This document shows, in pieces, positions 1-7,854 of a DNA stretch of 64,000 bases. The stretch is taken from NCBI RefSeq assembly GCF_014705715.1, contig NZ_JACXLC010000001.1:2720334-2784333 (forward strand). Reading direction: 5' to 3'. The notes beneath the pieces were generated by a model. That model saw only the letters and a list, made by a program, of their open reading frames with translations. It was not told the DNA's origin and made no database searches. The number at the start of each line of letters is the position of its first letter. Position 1 is the stretch's first letter. Source of the stretch: Erythrobacter rubeus. GTDB taxonomy: Bacteria; Pseudomonadota; Alphaproteobacteria; Sphingomonadales; Sphingomonadaceae. A program made the translations under genes and the position numbers.

Positions 1-138
1 GCTAGGCAGCGGTTTGCGCGCAATTTTCATTCATCAGGGTATGCGATTCGACCGCGAGGAGCCGCTCAGCGGCGGTGCGATCCGCGGACGTGCAAATTCG
101 ATTGACCTCGCGGCTAAAGCCTCCACAAAGATCGTGTC

Positions 139-1416
139 ATGTCTGCACAATCTGCATCCGAAACGCTGACGCCAGAAAGCCTGGTCGCCGATCTCGCGGT
201 GGCCGCGCGAGCTGCACAGCGCGAGCTTGCGGCGATGTCGAGCGAAGCGCGTGCACACGCGCTCAATGTCGCGGCCCAGCACTTGCGAGAGGGTTCTGCG
301 GCGATCCTCGATGCCAATGCCTGCGATCTTGCGGCGGGCGAGGAGCGCGGGCTTTCGAAAGCCATGCTCGACCGGCTGATGCTTGATGAAGAACGGCTCG
401 AAGCGGTCGCATTGGGCGTCGAAGCGGTTGCGGATCTCTCCGATCCGGTTGGCGAGATCATCGATCAGTCCGAACGGCCCAACGGGCTCAAGCTGTCGCG
501 GGTGCGCGTGCCCATCGGGACGATCGGCATCATCTACGAAAGCCGCCCGAATGTGACCGCCGATGCCGCGGCGCTGTGCGTGCGAGCCGGCAACGCGGCG
601 CTTTTGCGCGGCGGCTCCGAAGCGGTGCATTCGAACAGGGCGATCATGTCCGCGCTGGTCGCCGGTCTCGAAGAGGCCGGCGTGCCCGGCGCGGCGGTGC
701 AGCTGATCCCGACGCAAGACCGCGCGGCGGTGGGCGCGATGCTGACCGCTGCAGGGCTGATCGACATGATCGTGCCGCGTGGAGGCAAAAGCCTGGTCGA
801 GCGGGTGCAGGCCGATGCCCGTGTGCCCGTGCTCGCCCATCTCGACGGTATCTGCCACACCTACATCCACTCCGCTGCCGATCCCGAGATGGCCAAGGCC
901 CTCGCGCTCAACGCGAAGCTGCGCCGCACCGGCATTTGCGGAGCGATGGAGACCTTGCTGATCGACGCCGATTTCTCGGGCGCGGAGCAGCTTGTTGCCG
1001 CGCTGCTGGCCGAAGGCTGCGAATTGCGCGGCGATGCGCGCATTCAGGCGCTTGATGAGCGTGTGCTGCCCGCCAGCGCCAATGATTGGGACACCGAATA
1101 TCTCGACGCCGTGCTGTCGGTGGCAATGGTAGACGGCCTCGATGACGCCATGATGCACATCGCGCGCCATTCCTCCGCGCACACGGACGTTATCGTGACG
1201 TCCGACGAGGCCGCCGCCGAGCAATTCCTCACCCGCGTCGACAGCGCAATCGTCATGCACAATGCCTCGTCCCAGTTCGCCGATGGCGGTGAATTCGGCC
1301 TTGGAGCGGAAATAGGCATCGCGACCGGGCGTCTGCACGCGCGCGGCCCCGTCGCGCTCGAAGGGCTGACGACATATAAGTGGCTCGTGCGCGGCACCGG
1401 TCAGGCGCGGCCTTGA
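139..1416 (+). CDS. proA: Glutamate-5-semialdehyde dehydrogenase (gamma-glutamyl phosphate reductase)
   Basis: Cytosolic NADPH-dependent reductase that converts gamma-glutamyl phosphate to glutamate semialdehyde, the second step of proline synthesis. The 425-residue length is normal for the family. Seen: an aldehyde-dehydrogenase-like fold with the catalytic cysteine at about residue 267 in RTGICGAMETLL and the conserved PRGG at about 213-216. The C-terminal EFGLGAEIGIATGRLHARGP block is also typical of ProA. ProB is not in the window. The stop lies 25 bases upstream of the proposed nadD start, so the two genes are probably co-transcribed. No strong Shine-Dalgarno sequence precedes the ATG. 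Confidence 0.96.
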   Translation: MSAQSASETLTPESLVADLAVAARAAQRELAAMSSEARAHALNVAAQHLREGSAAILDANACDLAAGEERGLSKAMLDRLMLDEERLEAVALGVEAVADLSDPVGEIIDQSERPNGLKLSRVRVPIGTIGIIYESRPNVTADAAALCVRAGNAALLRGGSEAVHSNRAIMSALVAGLEEAGVPGAAVQLIPTQDRAAVGAMLTAAGLIDMIVPRGGKSLVERVQADARVPVLAHLDGICHTYIHSAADPEMAKALALNAKLRRTGICGAMETLLIDADFSGAEQLVAALLAEGCELRGDARIQALDERVLPASANDWDTEYLDAVLSVAMVDGLDDAMMHIARHSSAHTDVIVTSDEAAAEQFLTRVDSAIVMHNASSQFADGGEFGLGAEIGIATGRLHARGPVALEGLTTYKWLVRGTGQARP

Positions 1417-1441
1417 CGTCGATTTCGGGCGGAGATGCACT

Positions 1442-2086
1442 CTGATCCGGACCGGCCTTCTCGGCGGCAGTTTCAACCCTGCGCATGGCGGGCATCGCCG
1501 CATTACGCGCTTCACGATCGATGCGATCGGTCTGGATGAGGCGTGGTGGCTCGTTTCGCCCGGCAACCCGCTTAAACCCAAGGCGGGGATGGCGCCTCTC
1601 GGTGCCCGGCTGAAATCGGCGCGCGCGCAGGCGCGGCGGGCACCGATCGTACCGACGGCGATCGAGCAGGCGCTGGGCACGCGCTACACTGTGGATACCC
1701 TCAGAAAGCTCAAGAACCGCTATCCAAAGCGTGAATTCGTGTGGCTGATGGGGTCCGATAATCTTGCAGAATTCCACAGATGGCGGCGCTGGCGCGACAT
1801 AGCGCGGACAATGCCGATTGCGGTCATCGCCAGGCCCTGTTACAACGCAGATGCTTTGGCGAGCCCTGCCATGGCCTGGTTCAGGCGCTATACGGTGCCT
1901 GTCTCCAGCTTCAGGAAAAAGGGGCAATGGAGCGCACCGGCACTGGTGTTTTTGCGTTTCGATCCTGATCCACGTTCGGCCACGGCCATTCGCCGTGCCA
2001 ATACGGATTGGGCTTCCCAATATCGAGGCACACCGGTTCGCGATCGGCTGACTTTCCGAACAATCCGTACGAGCGAGGGTTCATGA
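1442..2086 (+). CDS. nadD: Nicotinate-nucleotide adenylyltransferase, probable CTG start
   Basis: Adenylates nicotinate mononucleotide to deamido-NAD in NAD biosynthesis. Translated from CTG 1442 the protein has 214 residues and begins MIRTGLLGGSFNPAHGGH. It therefore contains the nucleotidyltransferase HxGH motif at residues 15-18. A degenerate version of the C-terminal ISSTxIR motif is seen as RSATAIRR. The first in-frame ATG (1589) would delete the HxGH motif, and there is no in-frame ATG, GTG or TTG between the proA stop and that motif. A GGAG at 1431-1434 sits 7 bases before the CTG, which supports this codon as the start. Upstream neighbour proA and downstream rsfS match the usual sphingomonad order. 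Confidence 0.9.
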   Translation: MIRTGLLGGSFNPAHGGHRRITRFTIDAIGLDEAWWLVSPGNPLKPKAGMAPLGARLKSARAQARRAPIVPTAIEQALGTRYTVDTLRKLKNRYPKREFVWLMGSDNLAEFHRWRRWRDIARTMPIAVIARPCYNADALASPAMAWFRRYTVPVSSFRKKGQWSAPALVFLRFDPDPRSATAIRRANTDWASQYRGTPVRDRLTFRTIRTSEGS

Positions 2087-2176
2087 GGCGCGCTGCCAGC
2101 GCTTCAGCTCACATTCTTGCCAAACGGCGTGCCGATCCCCATTTTTGCTCAACAATATGGAGACTTATACTGGCCT

Positions 2177-2605
2177 ATGACACAGGCACATTCGGCGGCG
2201 GCTGCAACCGGCGCTTCAAAATCCGTTCAGGCGGCCCGGCCTATGGTCGCTGACATGAACGACCATGAACTGCACGATCTGGTGATGGCCCAGCTTGACG
2301 ACGATCAGGCACAGGACATCGTCTCGATCCCGCTCGAAGGCAAAAGCTCGATCGCCGATCACATGGTGATTGCGAGCGGTCGTTCCACGCGCCAGGTCGC
2401 CGCGATGGCTCAGAAACTCGCCGAGAAGGTGAAGCATGCAGGACACGGCCCGGTGCGGGTCGAAGGGCTGCCGCAGGCCGACTGGGTGCTCATCGACGCC
2501 GGCGACGTGGTGGTGCACCTGTTCCGCCCGGAAGTGCGCAGCTTCTATAATCTAGAGCGCATGTGGTCGTTCGAAGGCGGCGTGGCGCAGCAGGGCAGGG
2601 CGTAG
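2177..2605 (+). CDS. rsfS: Ribosome silencing factor RsfS (Iojap/YbeB)
   Basis: Binds ribosomal protein uL14 on the free 50S subunit and blocks subunit joining, lowering translation in poor conditions. The 142-residue protein shows the Iojap core: the DIVSIPLEGKSSIADHMVIA segment, then SGRSTRQVAAMA, the VEGLPQADWVLIDAGDVVVH strand and HLFRPEVRSFYNLERMW. About 45 variable residues precede the core. The ATG at 2177 was chosen; an in-frame TTG at 2117 would add 20 poorly conserved residues, and ATGs at 2243 or 2258 are alternatives. nadD-rsfS-rlmH is a common gene order. Confidence 0.93.
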   Translation: MTQAHSAAAATGASKSVQAARPMVADMNDHELHDLVMAQLDDDQAQDIVSIPLEGKSSIADHMVIASGRSTRQVAAMAQKLAEKVKHAGHGPVRVEGLPQADWVLIDAGDVVVHLFRPEVRSFYNLERMWSFEGGVAQQGRA

Positions 2606-2616
2606 TTTCTTGTTTC

Positions 2617-2636
2617 CGCACCCCATCCGGGGTGCG
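2617..2636 (+). terminator. Hairpin after rsfS, possible terminator
   Basis: A perfect 8-bp inverted repeat, CGCACCCC and GGGGTGCG, with a 4-base loop lies 11 bases after the rsfS stop. It is followed by GATATCC rather than a T-run, so if it terminates transcription it is not a classical strong intrinsic terminator. Confidence 0.4.
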
Positions 2637-2650
2637 ATATCCTCACTCAT

Positions 2651-2710
2651 GCGACCTGAAGGTCGCGTCGCTGCGGGCGCCCGGTCGGGCTTGCGGTCGC
2701 TCCGCGACCG
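2651..2710. repeat. Palindrome-rich intergenic block, candidate dispersed repeat
   Basis: Two further short hairpins follow the first one in the 233-base rsfS-rlmH gap: GCGACC-TGAA-GGTCGC at 2651-2666 and CGGTCGC-TCC-GCGACCG at 2694-2710. Between and after them the sequence is GC-rich with recurring GGTCGC/GCGACC words. The density of small palindromes resembles REP-like intergenic elements, but only one copy is in this window, so membership of a repeat family is inference. Confidence 0.4.
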
Positions 2711-2838
2711 GACTTTCGCGCCACGTCAGCGGCTCGCAATGATTTAAGGCCGCAGGCATCGCAAGGGCGACCGCCCGTCGGCCGTTCAGGCCGCCCATTC
2801 GGAGGCATCGGCGCAGCCGATTGCCGTGAGAGAAAAGA

Positions 2839-3261
2839 ATGCTTCTCCATGTCATCGCTCGCGGAAAGATCGCTCGTTCGCCTGAGGCGGAGCTGGTCGC
2901 GCGTTACGAGAAACGGCTGACCTGGCCGGTCAAGCTGACCGAGCTTCCCGAAACGGGTGGGCGCATTCCCGATCCGCAAACCCCGTTCAAGACAGTGCTG
3001 CTCGATGAGCGCGGGAAGGCGCTGCCCTCCGAAAAGTTCGCCGACATTCTCGGTCGTTGGCGCGATGATGGCATGCGCGAGACGCGCTTCGTGCTTGGCG
3101 CAGCCGACGGGCATTCCCAAGCCGAGCGCGCCGGAGCGGACTTGCTGCTCGCGTTCGGGCCCGCCACCTGGCCACACCTGATGGCTCGCGCCATGCTGAT
3201 GGAGCAGCTTTATCGCGCGACGAGCATTCTTGCAGGTCATCCCTATCATCGGGCAGGGTAG
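2839..3261 (+). CDS. rlmH: 23S rRNA (pseudouridine1915-N3)-methyltransferase
   Basis: SPOUT-class methyltransferase that uses SAM to methylate pseudouridine 1915 in helix 69 of 23S rRNA on the assembled 70S ribosome. The 140-residue protein begins MLLHVIARGK and carries the knot-forming SAM loop FVLGAADGHSQAERAGADLL. It ends in the diagnostic EQLYRA ... GHPYHR tail near the C-terminus. The following envC-like gene starts 4 bases after the stop. Confidence 0.95.
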   Translation: MLLHVIARGKIARSPEAELVARYEKRLTWPVKLTELPETGGRIPDPQTPFKTVLLDERGKALPSEKFADILGRWRDDGMRETRFVLGAADGHSQAERAGADLLLAFGPATWPHLMARAMLMEQLYRATSILAGHPYHRAG

Positions 3262-3265
3262 CACC

Positions 3266-4516
3266 GTGATCAAACGCGCGCTCATCCTTGCTTTGCCAAT
3301 CGGTGCCGTGCTGGCGGTGCTTGCTGTCTTGACGCCAGCAGGCATAGCGCAGCGCGATGTCGGGCTGATGGATCCCGATGAAGCGCAGGCGCAGCTTGAG
3401 CGCGCCACCCGCGAAAGTAGGCGCGCAGAAGCACGCGCCGCGCGTCTGGCTCGGGAAGCCGAAGCGGCCAGCGAAGCGGCGGAGAGGACCGCCCGCGAAG
3501 CCGCAGCGATTGCCGCGCAGATCCAGCGCGCCGAGGCCGATATCGCCGCGACCCGTGCCCGCTTTTCGCTCGCGCGCACCGACCGGGCAGCGATCGCCGC
3601 AAGGCTTGCCGAAAGACAGCAGCCACTGGCGAGGCTCACGGGCGCCTTGCAGACGACCGCCCGCCGCCCGCTCGCTCTCTCGGCGTTGCAGCCCGGATCG
3701 CTTAAGGAACTGGTCTACGTGCGTGCCGTGCTCGACAGCGCTATTCCGCAGATTCGCTCCCGCACCGCGGCGCTTCGGAGCGACCTCGACGCGGTGAAAC
3801 GGCTTGAGCAGTCTGCGTCTGACGCGCTGGAGGCGCTCAGGCAGAATGAGCAGACCCTGCAGGCGCGCCGCGAGGAATTGGCGGAGCTCGAAACACGGCA
3901 ACGCCTCGCCCTTCGCGAGGCACGCAGCACCGCCTCGCGAGAAGCCGAGCGCGCACTCGCGCTTGCCGAGGAAACGCGCGATCTCGATGGGTTGATGGGC
4001 CGGATCGACGCGGCGGCAAGCCTTCGCCGCGAACTGGCATCGCTTCCCGGGCCGGTCATGCGTCCCGCCAATATCGGTGAGGGAGGCGCCGTCTCCAGCG
4101 CTGCAGCGCCCGATCCCGTACCCTCGGCCTCGCCCACCACCGCTGCCGCTCCGCCGCGGGATTTTCAGCTGCCGGTGCAGGGCCGGACGCTTGCAGGTTT
4201 TGGCGAGAGGCGCGACAGCGGCCTTCGCAGCACCGGGCTCGCGCTTGCACCGGTACCGGGCGCACAGATCGTCGCGCCTGCCACGGGCCGCGTCGTGTTC
4301 GCCGGGCCGTATCGCGGCTACGGGCGAATCGTCATCATCGAACATGCAGGCGGCTGGACCAGCCTTGTCACGGGATTGGAGCGCACGACAGTCGGTGTCG
4401 GAGACGAGGTGATCGGCGGCAGTCCGCTCGGATCGGCGAGTCGGCAGGAGCCGTCGATCACGCTCGAACTCAGGCGCGAGGGTGAACCGGTCAATCCGCT
4501 GCAATTCCTCGGATAA
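3266..4516 (+). CDS. EnvC/LdpF-like murein hydrolase activator with degenerate LytM domain
   Basis: Periplasmic protein expected to activate cell-division amidases. It has a hydrophobic signal sequence at residues 4-25, a long coiled coil rich in Arg, Ala and Glu at about 30-240, a Pro/Ala linker, and a LytM (peptidase M23) fold at about 300-416. The zinc ligands of active M23 peptidases are absent: the HxGxD position reads RSTGLALAP and the HxH position reads SITLELR. This matches EnvC, and LdpF of Caulobacter, which act as non-enzymatic activators. A GTG at 3266 was chosen because the signal peptide begins there; a TTG at 3230 would overlap rlmH by 32 bases. Confidence 0.85.
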   Translation: MIKRALILALPIGAVLAVLAVLTPAGIAQRDVGLMDPDEAQAQLERATRESRRAEARAARLAREAEAASEAAERTAREAAAIAAQIQRAEADIAATRARFSLARTDRAAIAARLAERQQPLARLTGALQTTARRPLALSALQPGSLKELVYVRAVLDSAIPQIRSRTAALRSDLDAVKRLEQSASDALEALRQNEQTLQARREELAELETRQRLALREARSTASREAERALALAEETRDLDGLMGRIDAAASLRRELASLPGPVMRPANIGEGGAVSSAAAPDPVPSASPTTAAAPPRDFQLPVQGRTLAGFGERRDSGLRSTGLALAPVPGAQIVAPATGRVVFAGPYRGYGRIVIIEHAGGWTSLVTGLERTTVGVGDEVIGGSPLGSASRQEPSITLELRREGEPVNPLQFLG

Positions 4517-4662
4517 ATGCGCCGCCGGGTGCGATCCGTAACCCATTCCGAGCCCTGTACGAATTGACCCGTGCCGGGACGTATCAGGTGTTCGCAGACT
4601 GTTATCTGGCGTTCAGCCGCGCGCTGATATACGAATATGTTCTTGAAGGAGCCCTTTTGCCC

Positions 4663-6000
4663 ATGAAAATTGCTGCATTGCTGCGCAGCGCCGCACTCGT
4701 AACCGCGGTCGCTCTCATTCCCGCCACGACCGCCACAATGGCCCAGGTTGACGGCCGCGCCGGACCCGAATTCTCGAAAGTGTTCGCAGTCTATCAGCGC
4801 ATCCAGGCGAGCTATGTCGAGCCGGTCGAGGACGAGGTGCTGATTCGCGGTATGATTGACGGGATGCTGGGCGCGCTCGATCCGCATTCGGGTTATCTCG
4901 ATGGCAGCGACCTTCAGCGCCTCGAAACGATGATCGACGGCAATTATTCAGGCCTCGGCCTGTCGGTCCTGATGGAAGACGGCGCGGTCAAGGTGATCTC
5001 CCCGTTCAAGGGCAGCCCGGCTGACAAGCAGGGCATCAAGGCTGGCGATTATATCACGCACCTCGACGGCAAGCTTATCTATGGCGGCGATCTCGATGAT
5101 GCGGTCGCGCAGATGCGCGGCAAGGCGGGCACTTCGATTCAGCTGACAATTTTCCGTCCCGGACGCGAGGAGCCCTTCGAAGTCGATGTGACACGCGGCG
5201 TGATCGAGCTTGAGCCGGTAACGCATGAGCTGTCCGCAGGGAATATCGGCGTCATCACCGTCAATGAATTCTCTGCCGATGTCGGCGCCGACGTGTTCAA
5301 GGCGTGGACGAGCATTCAGGAAGAGGCAGCCGGACGGGTGAGCGGCCTCGTGCTCGATCTGCGTTCGAACCCTGGCGGCTCGCTCGATGAAGCTGTGGCG
5401 CTGTCCGATCTGTTCCTCGACGAGGGGCGCATCGTGTCGCAGCGTGGGCGCGCGCGCGGTGAGACGCTGCTCTATGATGCCGAAACCGTATTCCGCGGCG
5501 ACATGGCCGAGGGAACGCCAGTGATCGTTCTCATTGATGCCGGCTCCGCGTCGGCATCAGAAATCGTCGCAGGCGCGTTGCAGGATCACCGCCGCGCGCT
5601 GGTCATGGGTGAGCGCAGCTTTGGCAAGGGAAGCGTCCAGTCGCTCCTGCCGCTCGGACGCGATGCGGCCCTTAAGCTTACCACGGCGCGCTATTACACG
5701 CCGAAGGGCGCATCGGTGCAGGAAGGCGGGATCAAGCCCGATATCACCGTGCCGCAATTGTCCGATCCCGACCTTGCGCTGCGGTCAAAGTATCAGACGC
5801 GCGAAAGCGACCTTCGCGGGCATCTAATCAACGAGCTGGGCATCAAGGATGAAGAGCTTGAAGCGGACGAAATCGATGATCCACGTTTCAAGCTGACGTC
5901 AGAGCAGCTCGAGGAGCAGGGTATCGAGGATTTCCAGCTGCACTATGCGCTCGAAACGCTTCGCCGCACCACGAAGAGTTCGGTGGCGCTGCGCGACTGA
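4663..6000 (+). CDS. ctpA: Carboxy-terminal processing protease, S41 family
   Basis: Periplasmic serine protease with a Ser-Lys dyad that trims or degrades envelope proteins from their C-terminus. The 445-residue protein has a signal peptide (residues 1-27), a PDZ domain around GLGLSVLMEDGAVKVISPF and a catalytic S41 core. In that core the nucleophile is probably Ser297 of GSASASEIVAG, and the general base is Lys322 in SFGKGS; the 25-residue spacing equals that in Prc. ATG 4663 was chosen because the signal peptide starts there and AAGGAG lies upstream. The envC-ctpA order is typical in Alphaproteobacteria. Confidence 0.94.
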   Translation: MKIAALLRSAALVTAVALIPATTATMAQVDGRAGPEFSKVFAVYQRIQASYVEPVEDEVLIRGMIDGMLGALDPHSGYLDGSDLQRLETMIDGNYSGLGLSVLMEDGAVKVISPFKGSPADKQGIKAGDYITHLDGKLIYGGDLDDAVAQMRGKAGTSIQLTIFRPGREEPFEVDVTRGVIELEPVTHELSAGNIGVITVNEFSADVGADVFKAWTSIQEEAAGRVSGLVLDLRSNPGGSLDEAVALSDLFLDEGRIVSQRGRARGETLLYDAETVFRGDMAEGTPVIVLIDAGSASASEIVAGALQDHRRALVMGERSFGKGSVQSLLPLGRDAALKLTTARYYTPKGASVQEGGIKPDITVPQLSDPDLALRSKYQTRESDLRGHLINELGIKDEELEADEIDDPRFKLTSEQLEEQGIEDFQLHYALETLRRTTKSSVALRD

Positions 6001-6019
6001 CCGCACTAAATAGCCCGGC

Positions 6020-6490
6020 ATGATGGGTGTGAAGCAGGCCAAACTGCTCGCCGTGGCGATCCCTGCGGGGCTGCTGGGCGGAGCGTATATTTCCGAATAT
6101 GTGTTCGGAATGTTCCCGTGCGAGATGTGCTGGTGGCAGCGTTATCCGCATTTCGCCGCGCTCGCTGCTGGGCTATTCGCCTATTTCCTGAAGCCGCCGC
6201 GCGTCTGGAGTGCGCTCGCAGGCCTCGCGATCCTGACATCGGGCCTGATCGGCGGTTTTCATGCCGGGGTCGAATATGGCTGGTGGGAGGGGATCACCAG
6301 CTGCGCCACGCTTAGCGGACCGGTCGATGTGATGAACCCATCGCAGGCGCCGCTCGTTCGATGCGACGTGGCGCCATGGAGCCTGTTCGGGATCTCGCTG
6401 GCGGGCTGGAATTTCCTTATTTCGACGCTGGGCGGGATCGCCATACTGGCTCTGAGCGTTATGCGTGCAGGAAACGAGAGACGACTATGA
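6020..6490 (+). CDS. dsbB: Disulfide bond formation protein DsbB
   Basis: Inner-membrane quinone reductase that reoxidises DsbA. The 156-residue protein has four hydrophobic helices, the quinone-side pair Cys34-Glu-Met-Cys37 (CEMC) and the periplasmic loop pair Cys95 and Cys115 (SCATLS and RCDVAPW). It ends with ATGA, overlapping the coq7 start by 4 bases, so quinone-linked disulfide formation and ubiquinone synthesis are translationally coupled here. No dsbA is in the window. Confidence 0.9.
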   Translation: MMGVKQAKLLAVAIPAGLLGGAYISEYVFGMFPCEMCWWQRYPHFAALAAGLFAYFLKPPRVWSALAGLAILTSGLIGGFHAGVEYGWWEGITSCATLSGPVDVMNPSQAPLVRCDVAPWSLFGISLAGWNFLISTLGGIAILALSVMRAGNERRL

Positions 6491-7008
6491 AACGCGAAGA
6501 ACTCCACCGCATGATCCGGGTCGACCAGGCCGGGGAATTCGGCGCGACGCGCATCTATGAAGGCCAGCTCGCCGTGATGGGCGATCGCGGCCCGCATTCG
6601 GCGGAAATCCGCCACATGGCCGAACAGGAAGAGGGCCACCGGGCCCGTTTCGACGAGCTTCTGGCAAAACGCGGCGTACGACCGACGGCGCTGCATCCGT
6701 TCTGGTCGGCGGCAGGATATGCGCTCGGCGCGGGAACCGCACTGCTCGGCCCGGAAGCGGCGATGGCCTGCACGGCTGCGGTCGAAGAGGAAATCGACAA
6801 GCACTACTCCGAACAGCTCGACCGGCTGGCAGAAACCGGGACCGATCCCGAACTTGCCGAAATGATCGAGGAGTTCCGCGAGGATGAACGCGCGCACCGT
6901 GATGCTGCTTTGGCCAATGGGGCAGAGAAAGCGCCGGCCTACCCGCTGCTTTCGGGCGCGATCCGGCTTGGCTGCAAGATCGCGATCAAGGTGAGTGAGC
7001 GAGTCTGA
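6487..7008 (+). CDS. coq7: 3-demethoxyubiquinol 3-hydroxylase, Coq7 family
   Basis: Di-iron monooxygenase that hydroxylates demethoxyubiquinone late in ubiquinone synthesis. The 173-residue protein shows the duplicated iron-binding pattern: QAGEFGATRIYEGQ, then MAEQEEGHRARF, an inner Glu in AAVEEEIDKHY and EFREDERAHRDAA. The ATG at 6487 overlaps the dsbB stop and matches the usual Coq7 start; an upstream ATG at 6361 would read across dsbB in another frame. Confidence 0.95.
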   Translation: MKREELHRMIRVDQAGEFGATRIYEGQLAVMGDRGPHSAEIRHMAEQEEGHRARFDELLAKRGVRPTALHPFWSAAGYALGAGTALLGPEAAMACTAAVEEEIDKHYSEQLDRLAETGTDPELAEMIEEFREDERAHRDAALANGAEKAPAYPLLSGAIRLGCKIAIKVSERV

Positions 7009-7140
7009 CGCGGCGGAAGGTGCGTCAGAGAACCGCTCCGCTGCTTTTTCAATTCACGATCAATTCACTGGCATGTAACTATCTGCCCGCAAATGATAGG
7101 ATAGAGAGTGAGCACGACTCTCAATTGAGGATGACGACCA

Positions 7141-7827
7141 ATGACCAAGCTGCTTAGCGCTTCCCTTCTGGCCACAGGCATGTCCTGCGCCGCAATGTTG
7201 GCGGCGACACCCGCAGCCGCGCAGAGCGAGGGCGGGGACAAGGTCAACATGGTCATCGCCTATGACGAAAGTGAATGCCCCGAAGCGGGCGAGGACGAGA
7301 TCGTGATCTGCGAGATCCTGGTCGAGGCCGAGCGTTACCGCATTCCGAGCAATTTGCGTCAGAGCAGCTCGCCCGAAAACACTGCATGGGCGAAACGGGT
7401 GGAAAGCATCCGCTATCTCGGCGATTTCGGCGAAATGTCATGCGATCCGGCGGGTGCGGGCGGCTTTACCGGCTGCACGCAGCAATTCATCGACGCCGCT
7501 TACCAGGACCGGGCCGAAGGCGAGAATATTCGTTTTGGCCGTCTGATCAACGAAGCGCGTGAAGAGCGCCTGTCGACGATCGACGCGGATGCGGCGGCCG
7601 AGCAGAACCGCGTGGAGCAGATCGAGCGCGAATATCTCGAGCGGCTCGAACGCGAACGTCAGGGTCCGATCCCGGGCGAAGCCGATCCTTCGCTGACACC
7701 GCCGCCCATTGATCAGGAAGCCCGCCAGATCCCGGCAGAACCTTCGAAAGAAGGGCCGTTCGATGATGGCGATGAAGAGCTGGTTCCGCTGGATGCAACC
7801 CCGCCTGCAGAGTCGCCGGGTAGCTGA
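7141..7827 (+). CDS. Periplasmic protein of unknown function
   Basis: I do not recognise a named family. The 228-residue product has a clear signal peptide (residues 1-28, ending ATPAAAQ). Two cysteine pairs are seen (SECPEA ... IVICEI; MSCDPAG ... FTGCTQQ). A charged helical stretch at about 135-180 is followed by a Pro/Glu-rich acidic tail. Similar small exported proteins of unknown role occur across sphingomonads. It stands alone between coq7 and a convergent epimerase gene. Confidence 0.75.
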   Translation: MTKLLSASLLATGMSCAAMLAATPAAAQSEGGDKVNMVIAYDESECPEAGEDEIVICEILVEAERYRIPSNLRQSSSPENTAWAKRVESIRYLGDFGEMSCDPAGAGGFTGCTQQFIDAAYQDRAEGENIRFGRLINEAREERLSTIDADAAAEQNRVEQIEREYLERLERERQGPIPGEADPSLTPPPIDQEARQIPAEPSKEGPFDDGDEELVPLDATPPAESPGS

Positions 7828-7854
7828 CGATATCGCCGGTCTCGGCTGTTTGGA

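Noticed and set aside
1..165. Open frame running into the proA start (frame 2)
   Set aside because: It reads LGSGLRAIF... without a recognisable family and overlaps proA by 27 bases; there is too little sequence to call an upstream gene.
34..1680. 548-residue open frame on the minus strand
   Set aside because: It is antisense to proA and nadD, with high Arg/Ala content typical of shadow frames in GC-rich DNA and no recognisable domain.
2643..3639. Minus-strand frame of 330 residues over rlmH and envC
   Set aside because: Low-complexity Ala/Arg/Ser translation opposite two firm genes.
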